Positions 5,843 through 17,000 of a DNA stretch of 20,728 bases are shown piece after piece. This DNA is from an uncultured Salinimicrobium sp. (GTDB taxonomy: Bacteria > Bacteroidota > Bacteroidia > Flavobacteriales > Flavobacteriaceae), in the NCBI GenBank assembly GCA_946887025.1, contig CAMPJY010000027.1, forward strand, positions 1 to 20,728, written 5' to 3'. Made by a program: the position numbers and the translations under genes. The notes under the pieces are model-generated. The model ran no database searches. It saw only the letters and a list, made by a program, of their open reading frames with translations, and was not told the DNA's origin. How positions within the stretch are numbered: the stretch's first letter is position 1; the number at the start of each line of letters is the position of its first letter.

Positions 5843-8170
5843 ATGAAAAACACATTAACACTCCTCATCCTCTTAGTTTCCTTTTTGTCAGGTCCTATAA
5901 AAGCAAATGTTCTCGAGATCGATCCTGACAGTCTTGATCTGGCGCAATACGTTGATCCTTTAATAGGTACCGCAAAAATGGGACATACCTATCCGGGGGC
6001 CAGTGTGCCTTTTGGAAGTGTACAGTTAAGTCCTGACACCGACACCATTCCCTACGCAGTGGAGGGGCAATACAATCCGGATGTTTATAAATACTGTGCC
6101 GGGTACCAGTATGGGGATAATACGATTGTGGGGTTCAGTCATACCCATTTTAGCGGTACCGGCCACTCCGATCTTGGGGATTTTCTTATAATGCCTACCA
6201 CAGGAAAATTACAACTGAATCCCGGTACCGAGGCCAAGCCTGAAAGCGGGTACAGAAGCAGGTTCTCGCACGACAATGAATTTGCAGAACCGGGGTATTA
6301 TAGTGTCCTTCTGGACGATCACAATATTAAAGCCGAAATGACGGCCAGTAGTCGCGTAGGCATGCATCAGTACACCTTCCCGAAATCGGATAGTGCGCAC
6401 ATTATCCTTGACCTGATGGCGGGAATCTATGATTACGATCAAAAAAATGTGTGGACTTTTGTACGAGTCGAGAACGACACCCTGGTCACCGGGTACAGGC
6501 AGACAACGGGATGGGCAAGGACACGAACGGTGTATTTTGCCATGTCTTTCAGCAAACCTATAGAAAGTTACGGGCGTGAACGCTATGACCAAACAGCCTA
6601 CAGAGGATTCTGGAGAAAGTTCGATGAGGATCGGAACTTCCCCGAAGCTGCAGGTAAGGAGATCAGGATGTACTTTGATTTTAAGACGCAACAGGATGAA
6701 AAAATTAAAATAAAATTTGCCCTCTCTCCCGTCAGCACTGCCGGTGCTTTGGCTAATCTGAAACAGGAAATTCCGCATTGGAACTTTGACAAAGTTAAAG
6801 CCGATGCGCGGCAGGAATGGAACAAGGAGCTGAACAAGGTGGTTGTTGAGACGATGGAACCTGAGGGCAAGGTTAACTTCTATACCGCCATGTATCACGC
6901 ATTTTTGGGCCCTACAGAATATATGGACCTGGACGGAAACTATAAAGGACTGGACATGAACACTCACCAGGCAGAGGGTTTCACCAATTACACCAGCTTC
7001 TCCCTGTGGGATACCTACAGGGCACTTCACCCCCTTTTCAATATTCTACAGCCAGAAAGGAATTCGGATATGGTGAAGTCCATGCTGGCCCATTATGATC
7101 AGAGCGTTCATTCCATGCTTCCTATCTGGTCCCACTATGCCAATGAAAACTGGTGTATGATAGGCTATCATAGTGTTTCAGTAATTGCGGACGCCATAGT
7201 GAAAGGAAATGCGAATTTTGATCAGGAAAGAGCCCTAGAGGCCATGGTTCAGACTGCCAGGACAGAATATTACGACGGGTTGGAATATTATATGGATTTG
7301 AGTTACGTTCCTGAAGATAAAAACGGTGCCTCGGTTTCGAAAACTCTGGAGTATGCCTATGATGACTGGGCAATAGCACAAGCTGCCAAAAAGCTTGGTC
7401 GGGAAGATATCTATGAAGAGTTCATGAAACGTTCAGAAAACTACAAAAACGTATACGATCCCAGCTCCGGTTTTATGAGACCAAAACTGAGCGACGGTAG
7501 TTTCAAAAAGGAATTTGACCCACTTGACACTCATGGACAGGGATTTATAGAGGGCAATGCCTGGAATTACAGTTTATACGTACCTCATGATCCCAAAACA
7601 ATGATCGAAATGATGGGAGGCAAAGCGCAGTTTTCCACACATTTGGATTCCCTGTTCAGCATGGAGCTTCCGGATAGATATTTTGCCAACACAGAAGATA
7701 TTTCCCGCGAAGGGATCATCGGCAACTATGTACATGGGAATGAACCATCCCACCACGTTCCATATCTATATAACTGGACCGACACTCCCTGGAAATCCAA
7801 CGACAAGATCAGAATGATCCTTAAGACGATGTACCAGACTGGAGCTGACGGGCTGGGAGGAAATGATGATTTTGGACAAATGAGTGCCTGGTATATCTTC
7901 AGCTCCCTTGGGTTCTATCCAGTGGCACCGGGATCCCCCGATTATGCTTTGGGAAGCCCCTCAGTTAAACAAGCCAGAATTCATCTTGGAGAAGGAAGAA
8001 CTTTTGAAGTGGTAGCCAGAAACCAGTCGGAGAAGAATGTCTATGTTGACAGGGTTGAGCTAAATGGAAAAATACTTCAGGAACCAGTTATTTCACACGA
8101 AGACCTGATGGACGGAGGAAAACTGGTTTTTTACATGTCTCCTGAACCAAATAAGGATTTGTATAATTAG
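5843..8170 (+). CDS. Secreted GH92 alpha-mannosidase
   Basis: This 775-residue enzyme belongs to glycoside hydrolase family 92, calcium-dependent exo-acting alpha-mannosidases that trim mannose from N-glycans and mannans, often with 1,2 specificity. Residues 1 to about 21 are a Sec signal peptide, probably cut near PIKA, so it acts in the periplasm or outside. Family blocks in order: YVDPLIGT (36-43), HTYPGASVPFG (48-58), GFSHTHFSGTG (97-107), the general-acid block EGNAWNYS with Glu570, GNEPSHH (632-638), and GGNDDFGQMSAWY (672-684), which holds the Asp675/Asp676 base and calcium region. No key residue is missing. No SusC/SusD pair or other glycan gene is adjacent, so it is not within an obvious polysaccharide-utilization locus here. 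The phased GTGCAC array lies upstream. The linkage cleaved cannot be read from sequence. Confidence 0.93.
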   Translation: MKNTLTLLILLVSFLSGPIKANVLEIDPDSLDLAQYVDPLIGTAKMGHTYPGASVPFGSVQLSPDTDTIPYAVEGQYNPDVYKYCAGYQYGDNTIVGFSHTHFSGTGHSDLGDFLIMPTTGKLQLNPGTEAKPESGYRSRFSHDNEFAEPGYYSVLLDDHNIKAEMTASSRVGMHQYTFPKSDSAHIILDLMAGIYDYDQKNVWTFVRVENDTLVTGYRQTTGWARTRTVYFAMSFSKPIESYGRERYDQTAYRGFWRKFDEDRNFPEAAGKEIRMYFDFKTQQDEKIKIKFALSPVSTAGALANLKQEIPHWNFDKVKADARQEWNKELNKVVVETMEPEGKVNFYTAMYHAFLGPTEYMDLDGNYKGLDMNTHQAEGFTNYTSFSLWDTYRALHPLFNILQPERNSDMVKSMLAHYDQSVHSMLPIWSHYANENWCMIGYHSVSVIADAIVKGNANFDQERALEAMVQTARTEYYDGLEYYMDLSYVPEDKNGASVSKTLEYAYDDWAIAQAAKKLGREDIYEEFMKRSENYKNVYDPSSGFMRPKLSDGSFKKEFDPLDTHGQGFIEGNAWNYSLYVPHDPKTMIEMMGGKAQFSTHLDSLFSMELPDRYFANTEDISREGIIGNYVHGNEPSHHVPYLYNWTDTPWKSNDKIRMILKTMYQTGADGLGGNDDFGQMSAWYIFSSLGFYPVAPGSPDYALGSPSVKQARIHLGEGRTFEVVARNQSEKNVYVDRVELNGKILQEPVISHEDLMDGGKLVFYMSPEPNKDLYN

Positions 8171-8208
8171 AAAGTTCAAAATTCTAGTCTTGAGCGGAAT
8201 TCTCAATT

Positions 8209-8230
8209 GCCGGGGCTTTCAGGCCCCGGT
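8209..8230 (+). terminator. GC-rich hairpin after GH92, weak terminator candidate
   Basis: CCGGGGC (8210-8216) pairs with GCCCCGG (8223-8229) around a six-base loop, with one further G-T pair outside. It lies about 40 bp after the GH92 stop. The following bases (TTCTGGATTC) give no proper T run, so it may be an mRNA end-stabilising hairpin instead. Confidence 0.45.
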
Positions 8231-8296
8231 TCTGGATTCATTGTTTAGGGTTTTAGCCTGATTTTGAGCAGTCTACTACTGGGGATTCTGATTAAA

Positions 8297-8794
8297 CTAT
8301 TTCCCCATCCTCTCTTCTAGGAACTGCTGTACTTTCCCCTGATAAAACTGCAGCAGCTCAAGAAGAGCCTCTCTGTTGACCAGATTCTTGAATTTTGGAT
8401 CCTCCGCACTGAAATAAACAAAGTTTATTACGTGTTCCTCCGGAATCTTAAATTCATCCACAAAAACCGATAGAGGAAGGGCTTTCATTCCCTTGTCCAC
8501 CAGCATGCTCAATTCCTGGTTGGCCCTGGCTTTTTTCAGCATCTTTATTCTTCCGTTTAGCGTGTTTATCAATAAACCTAAAGAACCACTTGACGCCGTA
8601 TAGATCTTTCTCTCAATGGTCGTAGGACGTGGTTTGGTGGGATATGGGATTCCAAAATCTCCCTGATTCACAGTCTCTATAGTTGACAGATCTCTTTCCA
8701 GATTTCCGGAAAGGCTGATATTACTGATATTAACTTCTTCAAGTTGATTAATCTTCTGGAGTAGTACGACTTCAAGATATTGCGTTTCAATCAT
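8297..8794 (-). CDS. CarboxypepD-regulatory-like protein, C-terminal portion from the first ATG
   Basis: The first ATG in this frame (8794) gives 165 residues, but this is almost certainly not the natural start. The open frame continues upstream and encodes the missing signal peptide and regulatory-like domain (see the next entry). The portion given here begins with the end of the beta sandwich (LEVVLLQKINQLEEVNIS), a stretch typical of CarboxypepD_reg-like proteins of Flavobacteriaceae. It then has a Pro/Thr-rich linker (PYPTKPRPTTIERK) and a largely helical C-terminal region with LINTLNGRIKMLKKAR and EELLQFYQGKVQQFLEERMGK-like character. Such proteins are exported and of unknown function. 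Without the upstream part it would be cytoplasmic and lack half its beta domain. It may be a start-codon mutant, a gene with an unusual start, or hold a sequence error. Confidence 0.6.
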   Translation of the reverse strand: MIETQYLEVVLLQKINQLEEVNISNISLSGNLERDLSTIETVNQGDFGIPYPTKPRPTTIERKIYTASSGSLGLLINTLNGRIKMLKKARANQELSMLVDKGMKALPLSVFVDEFKIPEEHVINFVYFSAEDPKFKNLVNREALLELLQFYQGKVQQFLEERMGK

Positions 8795-9046
8795 TTTCTT
8801 GTCAATTATTATTTCCTTCCCTTCATACTGAACGGAGGAAAAGTAAAGGGTATCCTTAAGCTTAACTTCAATCTGGAATTCCCCGGATTCATTGTTAACG
8901 CTTCCCGTCTCCTGGGTGAGGTTTACAATATTTATGAATGAGCCTTCAAGGGAATCGGCAATAATTTTTCCTTTTAGTAGAATTGGTTCCTGAGAATAGG
9001 ACGAAAAGGATAGAAATAAGAGGAGCAGAAAAATTGATATTTTGCT
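8795..9046 (-). pseudogene. In-frame 5' part of the same gene: signal peptide and CarboxypepD-reg-like domain with no start codon
   Basis: Reading upstream from 8794 in the same frame gives a coherent protein. First comes a signal peptide (SKISIFLLLLFLSFSSYSQ), then a beta-rich stretch (LLKGKIIADSLEGSFINIVN, TGSVNNESGEF, DTLYFSSVQYEGKEIII) that matches the CarboxypepD_reg-like (DUF4480-type) fold, running straight into the downstream ORF. The frame stays open back to a TAG at 9100-9098. Every in-frame codon between that stop and the hydrophobic core lacks ATG, GTG and TTG; only ATT and ATA codons occur, plus one CTG at 9028 inside the core. The AGC codon at 9046-9044 sits where a Met would be expected before Lys-Ile. 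The true start therefore cannot be assigned. Confidence 0.6.
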
Positions 9047-9160
9047 GTCTCGATTGCTTTCGAAGGTGTGAAATTTACAAATAATGAAAAATATTATCTA
9101 AAATTAACGATCAGAATAAAGGAATATTGCTAACGAGGCAAATAAAAAGGGGAATATTGA

Positions 9161-9193
9161 AAAACAGAAACCCAGAGCGTTGTCTGGGTTCTG
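9161..9193 (-). terminator. Terminator after the DUF3467 gene
   Basis: CAGA (9165-9168) plus ACCCAGA (9170-9176) pair with TCTGGGT (9183-9189) and TCTG (9190-9193), with one bulged base and a six-base loop. On the minus strand the stem is followed by a run of T (complement of A at 9161-9164). It lies 23 bp after the DUF3467 stop codon. Confidence 0.75.
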
Positions 9194-9215
9194 CTATAGT
9201 AAAAATAAAAATGTT

Positions 9216-9530
9216 TTATGCTTGTCCCGGAGGCCCAAAATTTAAAGGAATAGGAGGTTGCTCGTAATCCTTGATCTCTCCATGTGACTGCTCAAATCGG
9301 TGGACATTATCTCCCAGAGCTTTAAGCAACCGCTTGGCATGCTGGGGGGTAAGGATAATTCTTGATTTCACCTTGCTCTTCGGAGTCCCGGGCATGATAC
9401 TCACAAAATCCACCACAAATTCCGAAACGGAGTGATTTATGATGGCAAGATTGGAATAGGTTCCCTCAGCAATTTTCTCGTCCAGTTCAATATTTATCTG
9501 CCCCTTTTTGGGCTTTTTCTCTTCGCTCAT
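9216..9530 (-). CDS. DUF3467 domain protein
   Basis: This 104-residue cytoplasmic protein has a Lys-rich start (SEEKKPKKG), then QINIELDEKIAEGTYSNLAI, a FVVDFVSIMPG strand pair, and the KSRIILTPQHAKRLLKAL helix, the pattern of the DUF3467 family. It ends in a Pro/Gly-rich tail (QPPIPLNFGPPGQA). The function is unknown. The strand pattern, with its stretch about antibody-like edge strands ending in SRIILTPQHAK, is shared by family members in many bacteria. From memory it commonly follows rpoC in Flavobacteriia. A terminator separates it from rpoC here, so it is expressed either by read-through or from a promoter I could not identify. The ATG at 9530 is the only reasonable start. Confidence 0.82.
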   Translation of the reverse strand: MSEEKKPKKGQINIELDEKIAEGTYSNLAIINHSVSEFVVDFVSIMPGTPKSKVKSRIILTPQHAKRLLKALGDNVHRFEQSHGEIKDYEQPPIPLNFGPPGQA

Positions 9531-9560
9531 AATATGTTTGGTTTGGTATTATAAAAGTAC

Positions 9561-9597
9561 AAAAAAAATCCCGCTCCTTTTGGTAAAGAGCGGGATT
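9561..9597 (-). terminator. Rho-independent terminator of the rpoBC operon
   Basis: AATCCCGCTC (9567-9576) pairs perfectly with GAGCGGGATT (9588-9597) around an 11-base loop. On the minus strand the stem runs into eight T (complement of A at 9561-9568). It lies 51 bp after the rpoC stop codon. Confidence 0.88.
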
Positions 9598-9647
9598 CCC
9601 TATGTTTAAAAGAAAGCAAAGGCTGCAGTTGCGGCCCTTACTGCATA

Positions 9648-12600
9648 TTAATTATAATTTACTTCCTGCTTTTTCTCAAGCATTTCTTCAAACTCTTCTT
9701 TAGAACCTACGATGATTTTCTCGTATTCCCTCAGACCCGTACCAGCCGGAATTCTGTGTCCTACAATCACATTCTCCTTAAGTCCTTCCAATTCGTCTAT
9801 CTTACCACTTACAGCAGCCTCATTCAATACCTTGGTGGTTTCCTGGAAGGAAGCCGCAGAGATAAAGGATTTGGTCTGAAGTGAAGCCCTGGTAATACCC
9901 TGAAGTACCGGAGTTGCTGTCGCCGGAGTAGCATCCCTGGCAGTCGCAAGATTCTGATCCTCTCTTCTCAGAATGGAATTCTCATCCCTCAACTGTCGAG
10001 GAGTAACAATCTGTCCTGGTTTCAGGTTTTCTGAATCCCCGGCATCCACAATCACTTTCATTCCGAAAATGTCATCATTTTCATCCATGAAATCAGATTT
10101 ATGAACCAGCTGGTTCTCAAGGAAAATAGTATCTCCCGGATCCACCACTCTTACCTTACGCATCATTTGTCTTACTACTACTTCAAAGTGCTTATCATTG
10201 ATTTTCACCCCTTGTAGTCGGTAAACCTCCTGAACTTCGTTCACCAGATACTGCTGAACGGCGCTTGGTCCCTTAATGGCAAGAATATCTTCCGGGGTCA
10301 CTGATCCATCGGACAATGGCATTCCAGCACGAACATAGTCATTCTCCTGAACAAGGATCTGGTTAGAAAGCTTCACAAGATACTTCTTAACTTCTCCTAA
10401 TTTGGATTCAACTATGATCTCGCGGTTACCACGCTTGATTTTTCCGAAGGAAATAACTCCGTCAATTTCACTCACCACCGCTGGGTTGGATGGGTTACGT
10501 GCTTCGAACAATTCGGTCACCCTTGGAAGACCTCCTGTAATATCCCCTGATTTAGAAGATCTACGTGGGATCTTGACTAGGATCTTACCTATCTTGATCT
10601 TCTCATCGTCATTGACCATAAGGTGGGCTCCCACCGGAAGGTTGTATGAACGGATGATCTCATCCTTTTTACCAAGGATCTGAAGGGTTGGGATAAGCTT
10701 TTTGTTTCTGGATTCAGAAATAACTTTCTCCTGGAATCCGGTTTGCTCATCGATCTCCACCTGGTAAGTAACACCTTGCTCGATATTTTCATATCTGATC
10801 TTACCTGCAAACTCAGAGATGATCACACCGTTATATGGATCCCACTGGCAGACAACCTGTCCTTTTTCCAGTGTATCTCCGTTCTTGATGAAGATCTGGG
10901 AACCATAAGGAATATTGTTGGTGCTCAACACAATTCCGGATTTTGGCTCTCTTACCTTCAGTTCAGAGGTTCTTGAGATAACAATTTCGGCTTCACTTCC
11001 ATCAGGAGCTTCCCCGGTAACGGTTTTAAGATCTTCGATCTCTGCAACTCCACCGAATTTGGCGATAAGCTTGTTCTCTTCTGAAATGTTTCCTGCAATA
11101 CCACCCACGTGGAAGGTACGAAGGGTAAGCTGGGTTCCCGGCTCCCCAATTGACTGGGCGGCCACTACTCCAACTGCTTCTCCCCTTTGAACTGTTTTAC
11201 CAGTAGCAAGGTTTCGACCGTAACATTTCACACAGATCCCTTTCTTGGCTTCACAGGTAAGCGCAGAACGTACTTCCACACTTTCTATAGGAGCGTCATT
11301 GATCTTTTTAACTATATCTTCATCGATCTCCTCGTTGGCACCAACCAGAAGCTCGTTTGTCATTGGATTGTAAACATCGTGTAAAGAAGTTCTACCAAGG
11401 ATACGCTCTCCTAAAGATTCCACGATCTCCTCGTTTTTCTTCAATGGAGCCACATCCAGTCCTCTCAGTGTTCCACAGTCGTCCTCATTCACGATAACAT
11501 CCTGAGAAACGTCCACAAGTCTTCTAGTCAGGTATCCAGCATCCGCAGTTTTAAGGGCGGTATCGGCAAGACCTTTACGAGCCCCGTGAGTGGAAATGAA
11601 ATACTCGATAATCGACAGACCTTCCTTAAAGTTGGAAAGGATCGGGTTCTCGATAATTTCACCACCTCCTGCACTGGATTTCTTAGGCTTAGCCATCAGA
11701 CCACGCATACCGGTAAGCTGACGGATCTGTTCTTTAGATCCCCTTGCTCCGGAATCAAGCATCATATACACAGAGTTGAAGCCTTGCTGATCCTCACGAA
11801 TACGCTTCATCGCCAATTCGGTCAGACCGGCATTGGTAGAGGTCCAGATGTCAATCACCTGGTTGTAACGTTCGTTGTTGGTGATAAGACCCATGTTATA
11901 GTTGGCGGTAATACCTTCAACCTGCTCATTGGCGTCATCAATCATGGCCTGTTTCTCCTCTGGAATGATAATATCACCCAAACTGAAGGAAAGTCCACCT
12001 CTAAAGGCGAATCCATACCCCATTCCCTTGATCTGGTCAAGGAATTCAGCAGCTTCAGGAACACTAGTCATTTTAAGGATGTTTCCAATAATATCCCTTA
12101 GAGATTTCTTGGTCAATACCTCATTTATGAATCCTGCTTTTTCTGGAACAGCCTGATTAAATAGTACTCTACCTACAGTGGTTTCGATAATCTGATTAAC
12201 CAATTGTCCAGCCTCATTGAAATCTTTCGCCCTGATCTTGATCATGGCGTTAAGATCAACCCTCTTCTGGTTATATGCTATTACTACTTCCTCGTCTGAA
12301 TAGAAAGTCAGTCCTTCACCCTTAATAGGCACCTCAGGAGTTGATTTTCTTGACTTGGTCATATAGTAAAGACCAAGCACCATGTCCTGAGAAGGTACTG
12401 TCACAGGAGATCCGTTGGCAGGGTTCAGAATGTTGTGGGAAGCCAACATAAGAAGCTGAGCTTCCAATATTGCCTCAGGCCCCAACGGCAGGTGAACTGC
12501 CATCTGATCCCCATCGAAATCCGCGTTGAAAGCGGTACATACCAATGGGTGCAACTGTATCGCTTTACCTTCGATAAGCTTAGGCTGGAAGGCCTGAATA

Positions 12601-13949
12601 CCCAGTCGGTGAAGCGTAGGAGCACGGTTAAGCAATACAGGGTGTCCTTTCAAAACGTTTTCAAGGATATCCCATACTACAGGCTCTTTTTTGTCTATGA
12701 TTTTCTTCGCAGATTTCACTGTTTTCACAATACCTCTTTCGATCAGTTTCCTGATCACGAAAGGTTTGTAAAGTTCAGCTGCCATGTTCTTTGGCAATCC
12801 GCATTCGAACAATTTTAATTCAGGACCAACGACGATTACCGAACGAGCCGAGTAATCCACCCTTTTCCCAAGTAAGTTCTGACGGAAACGTCCTTGCTTA
12901 CCTTTCAGGGAATCAGAAAGGGATTTCAATGGTCTGTTAGAATCAGTCTTAACTGCTGAAGACTTCCTGGTGTTGTCGAACAACGAATCCACAGATTCCT
13001 GTAGCATACGTTTTTCGTTACGCAGGATGACTTCAGGAGCCTTGATCTCCATAAGTCTCTTCAGACGGTTGTTACGAATAATAACACGTCTGTAAAGGTC
13101 ATTTAAATCTGAAGTCGCAAAACGTCCACCATCCAATGGTACCAGAGGTCTTAATTCCGGCGGGATGATAGGAATAACCTTCATGATCATCCACTCAGGC
13201 TTGTTCTCACGGTTTTTATTGGCATCACGAAGAGCTTCCACCACCTGAAGACGCTTCAGGGCTTCAGTTTTTCTTTGCTTGGAAGTTTCATTGTTTGCCT
13301 TGTGTCTAAGCTCGTAAGACAGCTCGTCAAGATCGATTCGCTGAAGGAGTTCGATCAGACATTCAGCACCCATCTTGGCAATAAATTTATTTGGATCACT
13401 ATCGTCCAGATAAAGGTTTTCCTGTGGAAGGGTGTCCAGGATATTAAGATATTCTTCTTCTGTAAGGAAATCCATTTTTTTCAATGGATCTCCCTCTTCA
13501 CTCTTTGCAATACCAGGCTGGATAACTACATATCGCTCATAATAGATGATCATATCCAGTTTCTTGGATGGAAGTCCAAGCAGGTATCCAATTTTATTTG
13601 GTAATGAGCGGAAATACCAGATATGCGCCACAGGAACCACCAGATTGATGTGTCCCACGCGGTCTCTACGAACCTTCTTCTCAGTTACCTCCACACCACA
13701 TCTATCGCAAACGATTCCCTTGTAGCGGATTCTTTTGTATTTTCCACAGGCACATTCGTAATCCTTTACAGGACCAAAAATCCGCTCACAGAAAAGACCA
13801 TCACGTTCAGGCTTGTGCGTACGATAATTGATAGTTTCAGGCTTCAGAACTTCCCCGCGAGACTCTGCCAAAATGGACTCAGGAGAAGCTAAACCTATAG
13901 AGATTTTATTAAATCTCTGCACTGTATTCTTTTCATTATTTCTAGCCAT
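9648..13949 (-). CDS. rpoC: DNA-directed RNA polymerase subunit beta'
   Basis: Beta' is the largest core RNA polymerase subunit and carries the catalytic magnesium site and the DNA clamp. The 1433 residues match the usual Bacteroidota length. The N-terminal zinc-binding site is Cys66, Cys68, Cys81 and Cys84 (ECACGKY to VCDRCG). The clamp and rudder region includes [21 protein letters not shown] at about 350-370. The absolutely conserved catalytic loop [12 protein letters not shown] has Asp477, Asp479 and Asp481. The second zinc site lies near residues 825 (DDCGTLRG) and 900 ([13 protein letters not shown]). The trigger-loop region holds the [16 protein letters not shown] stretch. The end ([17 protein letters not shown]) is typical. 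It starts 66 bp after the rpoB stop and is the last gene before the terminator. Confidence 0.98.
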   Translation of the reverse strand: MARNNEKNTVQRFNKISIGLASPESILAESRGEVLKPETINYRTHKPERDGLFCERIFGPVKDYECACGKYKRIRYKGIVCDRCGVEVTEKKVRRDRVGHINLVVPVAHIWYFRSLPNKIGYLLGLPSKKLDMIIYYERYVVIQPGIAKSEEGDPLKKMDFLTEEEYLNILDTLPQENLYLDDSDPNKFIAKMGAECLIELLQRIDLDELSYELRHKANNETSKQRKTEALKRLQVVEALRDANKNRENKPEWMIMKVIPIIPPELRPLVPLDGGRFATSDLNDLYRRVIIRNNRLKRLMEIKAPEVILRNEKRMLQESVDSLFDNTRKSSAVKTDSNRPLKSLSDSLKGKQGRFRQNLLGKRVDYSARSVIVVGPELKLFECGLPKNMAAELYKPFVIRKLIERGIVKTVKSAKKIIDKKEPVVWDILENVLKGHPVLLNRAPTLHRLGIQAFQPKLIEGKAIQLHPLVCTAFNADFDGDQMAVHLPLGPEAILEAQLLMLASHNILNPANGSPVTVPSQDMVLGLYYMTKSRKSTPEVPIKGEGLTFYSDEEVVIAYNQKRVDLNAMIKIRAKDFNEAGQLVNQIIETTVGRVLFNQAVPEKAGFINEVLTKKSLRDIIGNILKMTSVPEAAEFLDQIKGMGYGFAFRGGLSFSLGDIIIPEEKQAMIDDANEQVEGITANYNMGLITNNERYNQVIDIWTSTNAGLTELAMKRIREDQQGFNSVYMMLDSGARGSKEQIRQLTGMRGLMAKPKKSSAGGGEIIENPILSNFKEGLSIIEYFISTHGARKGLADTALKTADAGYLTRRLVDVSQDVIVNEDDCGTLRGLDVAPLKKNEEIVESLGERILGRTSLHDVYNPMTNELLVGANEEIDEDIVKKINDAPIESVEVRSALTCEAKKGICVKCYGRNLATGKTVQRGEAVGVVAAQSIGEPGTQLTLRTFHVGGIAGNISEENKLIAKFGGVAEIEDLKTVTGEAPDGSEAEIVISRTSELKVREPKSGIVLSTNNIPYGSQIFIKNGDTLEKGQVVCQWDPYNGVIISEFAGKIRYENIEQGVTYQVEIDEQTGFQEKVISESRNKKLIPTLQILGKKDEIIRSYNLPVGAHLMVNDDEKIKIGKILVKIPRRSSKSGDITGGLPRVTELFEARNPSNPAVVSEIDGVISFGKIKRGNREIIVESKLGEVKKYLVKLSNQILVQENDYVRAGMPLSDGSVTPEDILAIKGPSAVQQYLVNEVQEVYRLQGVKINDKHFEVVVRQMMRKVRVVDPGDTIFLENQLVHKSDFMDENDDIFGMKVIVDAGDSENLKPGQIVTPRQLRDENSILRREDQNLATARDATPATATPVLQGITRASLQTKSFISAASFQETTKVLNEAAVSGKIDELEGLKENVIVGHRIPAGTGLREYEKIIVGSKEEFEEMLEKKQEVNYN

Positions 13950-13977
13950 AATAAATGGTGCTATCTAATTATTGTAA

Positions 13978-14012
13978 TTTCCCGGAGCCCTGAAAAACAG
14001 GTCACCGGGAAA
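13978..14012 (-). other. Hairpin in the rpoB-rpoC gap
   Basis: TTTCCCGG (13978-13985) pairs with CCGGGAAA (14005-14012), and a second stem CCTG (13989-13992) with CAGG (13998-14001) is nested inside, with an A5 loop. The structure fills half of the 66-bp gap. On the minus strand no T run follows, so it is more likely a processing or stability hairpin than a terminator. Confidence 0.6.
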
Positions 14013-14015
14013 ATA

Positions 14016-17000
14016 TTATTCTTCTAATCTAATATCCAATCCAAGTCCTTTCAACTCGTGCATCAACACGTTGAAAGATTCTGGTAGTCCTGGCTCTGGC
14101 ATCGGCTCACCTTTTACAATGGCCTCATAGGTCTTAGCTCTACCGATCACATCATCCGATTTCACTGTCAGGATCTCACGAAGGGTTGCAGAGGCACCAT
14201 ATGCTTCAAGTGCCCAAACTTCCATCTCCCCGAATCGCTGACCTCCAAATTGGGCTTTACCACCCAATGGCTGTTGTGTGATCAATGAGTATGGTCCGAT
14301 AGAACGTGCGTGCATCTTATCATCGATCATGTGACCCAGCTTCAGCATGTAGATAACCCCTACGGTTGCTGGCTGATCAAATCTGTCCCCGGTTCCACCA
14401 TCATACAGGTAGGTGTGTCCGAATCGCGGAATTCCTGCCTGGTCCGTCAGCTCGTTGATCTGATCAATTGTAGCTCCATCAAAAATCGGGGTAGCATATT
14501 TTCTACCTAATTTTTGTCCGGCCCAACCTAGTACAGTTTCATAGATCTGTCCAATGTTCATACGTGAAGGCACCCCAAGTGGGTTCAGCACGATATCAAC
14601 AGGGGTTCCATCCTCAAGGAAAGGCATATCCTCCTGGCGCACGATTCTGGCTACAATACCTTTGTTTCCGTGACGTCCTGCCATCTTATCCCCTACTTTC
14701 AGCTTACGTTTCTTGGCGATATAGATCTTCGCCAATTTGATAATACCTGAAGGCAGTTCATCCCCTACTGAAATGGTGAATTTCTCTCTTCTCAAGTTTC
14801 CTTGAAGATCATTTTCCTTGATCTTGTAGTTGTGAAGAAGATCGGCCACCATATCGTTCAAATGATCATCGGTAGTCCAGGTACCCTGAGTTAAATGCGT
14901 ATAATCATCAACTGCATGTAGCATTTTCTGAGTATACTTCTTGCCTTTTGGAAGAACTTCTTCCCCAAGGTCGTTCTGAACTCCCTGAGCAGTCTTACCA
15001 CCTATGATAGCGAAAAGTTTCTCTACCAGTTCTGCCTTTAATACAGCAAACTTGGCTTCATACTTTTTCTCTAGGGCAGTAACATCTTCTTTATCCTGAG
15101 CTCTCTTTCTCTTATCCTTGATGGCACGGGCAAAAAGTTTTTTGTCAATTACCACCCCACTTAATGATGGAGAAGCTTTCAAAGAAGCATCCTTCACATC
15201 CCCGGCTTTATCACCGAAGATGGCACGAAGAAGTTTTTCCTCCGGAGTTGGATCGCTTTCTCCCTTAGGAGTAATCTTTCCAATAAGTATATCTCCAGGC
15301 TTCACTTCTGCACCAATACGGATCATCCCGTTCTCATCAAGATCTTTGGTCGCTTCTTCTGATACGTTAGGAATATCATTGGTCAGTTCTTCGTTACCAA
15401 GTTTGGTATCTCTTACTTCCAGTGAATATTCGTCAATGTGGATGGAGGTGAAGATATCATCCCTTACCACTTTTTCAGAGATCACGATGGCATCCTCAAA
15501 GTTGTATCCCTTCCAAGGCATGAAGGCAACCTTCATGTTACGACCAAGAGCCAGTTCCCCTGCCTCGGTTGCATATCCCTGGCAAAGCACCTGTCCTTTA
15601 CTCACCCTGTCACCTACTCTAACGATTGGCTTAAGGTTGATAGATGTACCCTGGTTTGTTTTTCTGAATTTTACGAGCTCGTAAACTTTAGAATCAGAAT
15701 CAAAGCTTACCATTCGCTCTTCTTCGGTTCTGTCGTATTTAATGGTGATCTGGTTTGCATCAACATATTCTACAGTTCCTTCTCCTTCAGCATTGATTAA
15801 CACTCTTGAATCTGTAGCAACTTGTCTTTCCAGTCCTGTACCCACGATTGGAGAATCAACCCTCAACAACGGAACGGCCTGGCGCATCATGTTTGATCCC
15901 ATCAGTGCCCGGTTCGCATCATCGTGTTCCAAAAATGGAATCAAAGATGCAGAAATAGAAGCGATCTGGTTAGGAGCCACGTCCATATAGTGAAGCTTAT
16001 CAGGCTCTACTACAGGGAAATCTCCTTCTTCCTTGGCTATCACCCTTTCAGCAGTAATAGTACCATCTTCAGCAATAGGAATGTTGGCTTGTGCAATCAT
16101 CATTCCTTCTTCCTCTTCTGCGCTTAGGTATTTAGGGTCCACATTAACGTCTACTTTTCCATTGACAATTTCACGGTAAGGAGTTTCAATGAATCCCATT
16201 CCGTTAACTTTGGCATATACAGAAAGAGAAGATATCAATCCAATGTTCGGTCCTTCCGGAGTTTCAATTGGACAAAGTCTTCCGTAGTGGGTATAGTGAA
16301 CGTCACGCACCTCGAATCCGGCGCGCTCTCTTGAAAGACCTCCTGGTCCAAGGGCAGATAACCTACGTTTGTGGGTAATTTCTGCCAGTGGGTTGGTCTG
16401 GTCCATGAACTGAGACAGCTGGTTGGTACCAAAGAAGGAGTTGATCACCGAAGACAAGGTCTTCGCGTTGATCAAGTCGATCGGGGTAAATACTTCGTTG
16501 TCTCGAACATTCATTCGTTCACGGATGGTACGTGCCATACGTGCCAATCCAACTCCAAACTGCTGCGACAATTGCTCTCCCACTGTCCTAACACGACGGT
16601 TGGACAAGTGGTCGATATCATCAATCTCAGCCTTGGAGTTAATAAGTTCGATCAAATATTTTACAATGGTAATGATATCCTCTCTGGTAAGCACCTGCTT
16701 ATCCATGGCGATATCAAGACCAAGTTTCTTGTTCATTCTGTATCGTCCTACCTCACCAAGGTTATAACGTTGGTCGGAGAAGAACAATTTATCAATAATA
16801 CCGCGTGCGGTTTCCTCATCAGGTGGTTCCGCATTACGCAATTGACGGTATATGTGTTCCACCGCCTCTTTTTCGGAGTTGGTTGGATCCTTCTGCAGAG
16901 TGTTATGGATAATAGCATAATCCCCAGTCTGGTTATCCTCCTTGTGCAGCAATATGGTTTTGGAACCGGTTTCCAAAATCTCTTCAATATGGTCTTTATC

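Noticed and set aside
5734..5928. 64-residue plus-strand frame overlapping the GH92 start
   Set aside because: It overlaps the GH92 signal peptide in another frame, has no family resemblance and looks like a chance frame.
6209..7030. 273-residue minus-strand frame inside GH92
   Set aside because: It is antisense to conserved GH92 blocks, with low-complexity and Cys/His-scattered composition and no start context.
16300..16440. Rifampicin-resistance change in rpoB
   Set aside because: The resistance-determining region keeps the Asp, His and Ser residues most often changed; the single Ala at the Ser522 position is, as far as I recall, normal in Bacteroidota.
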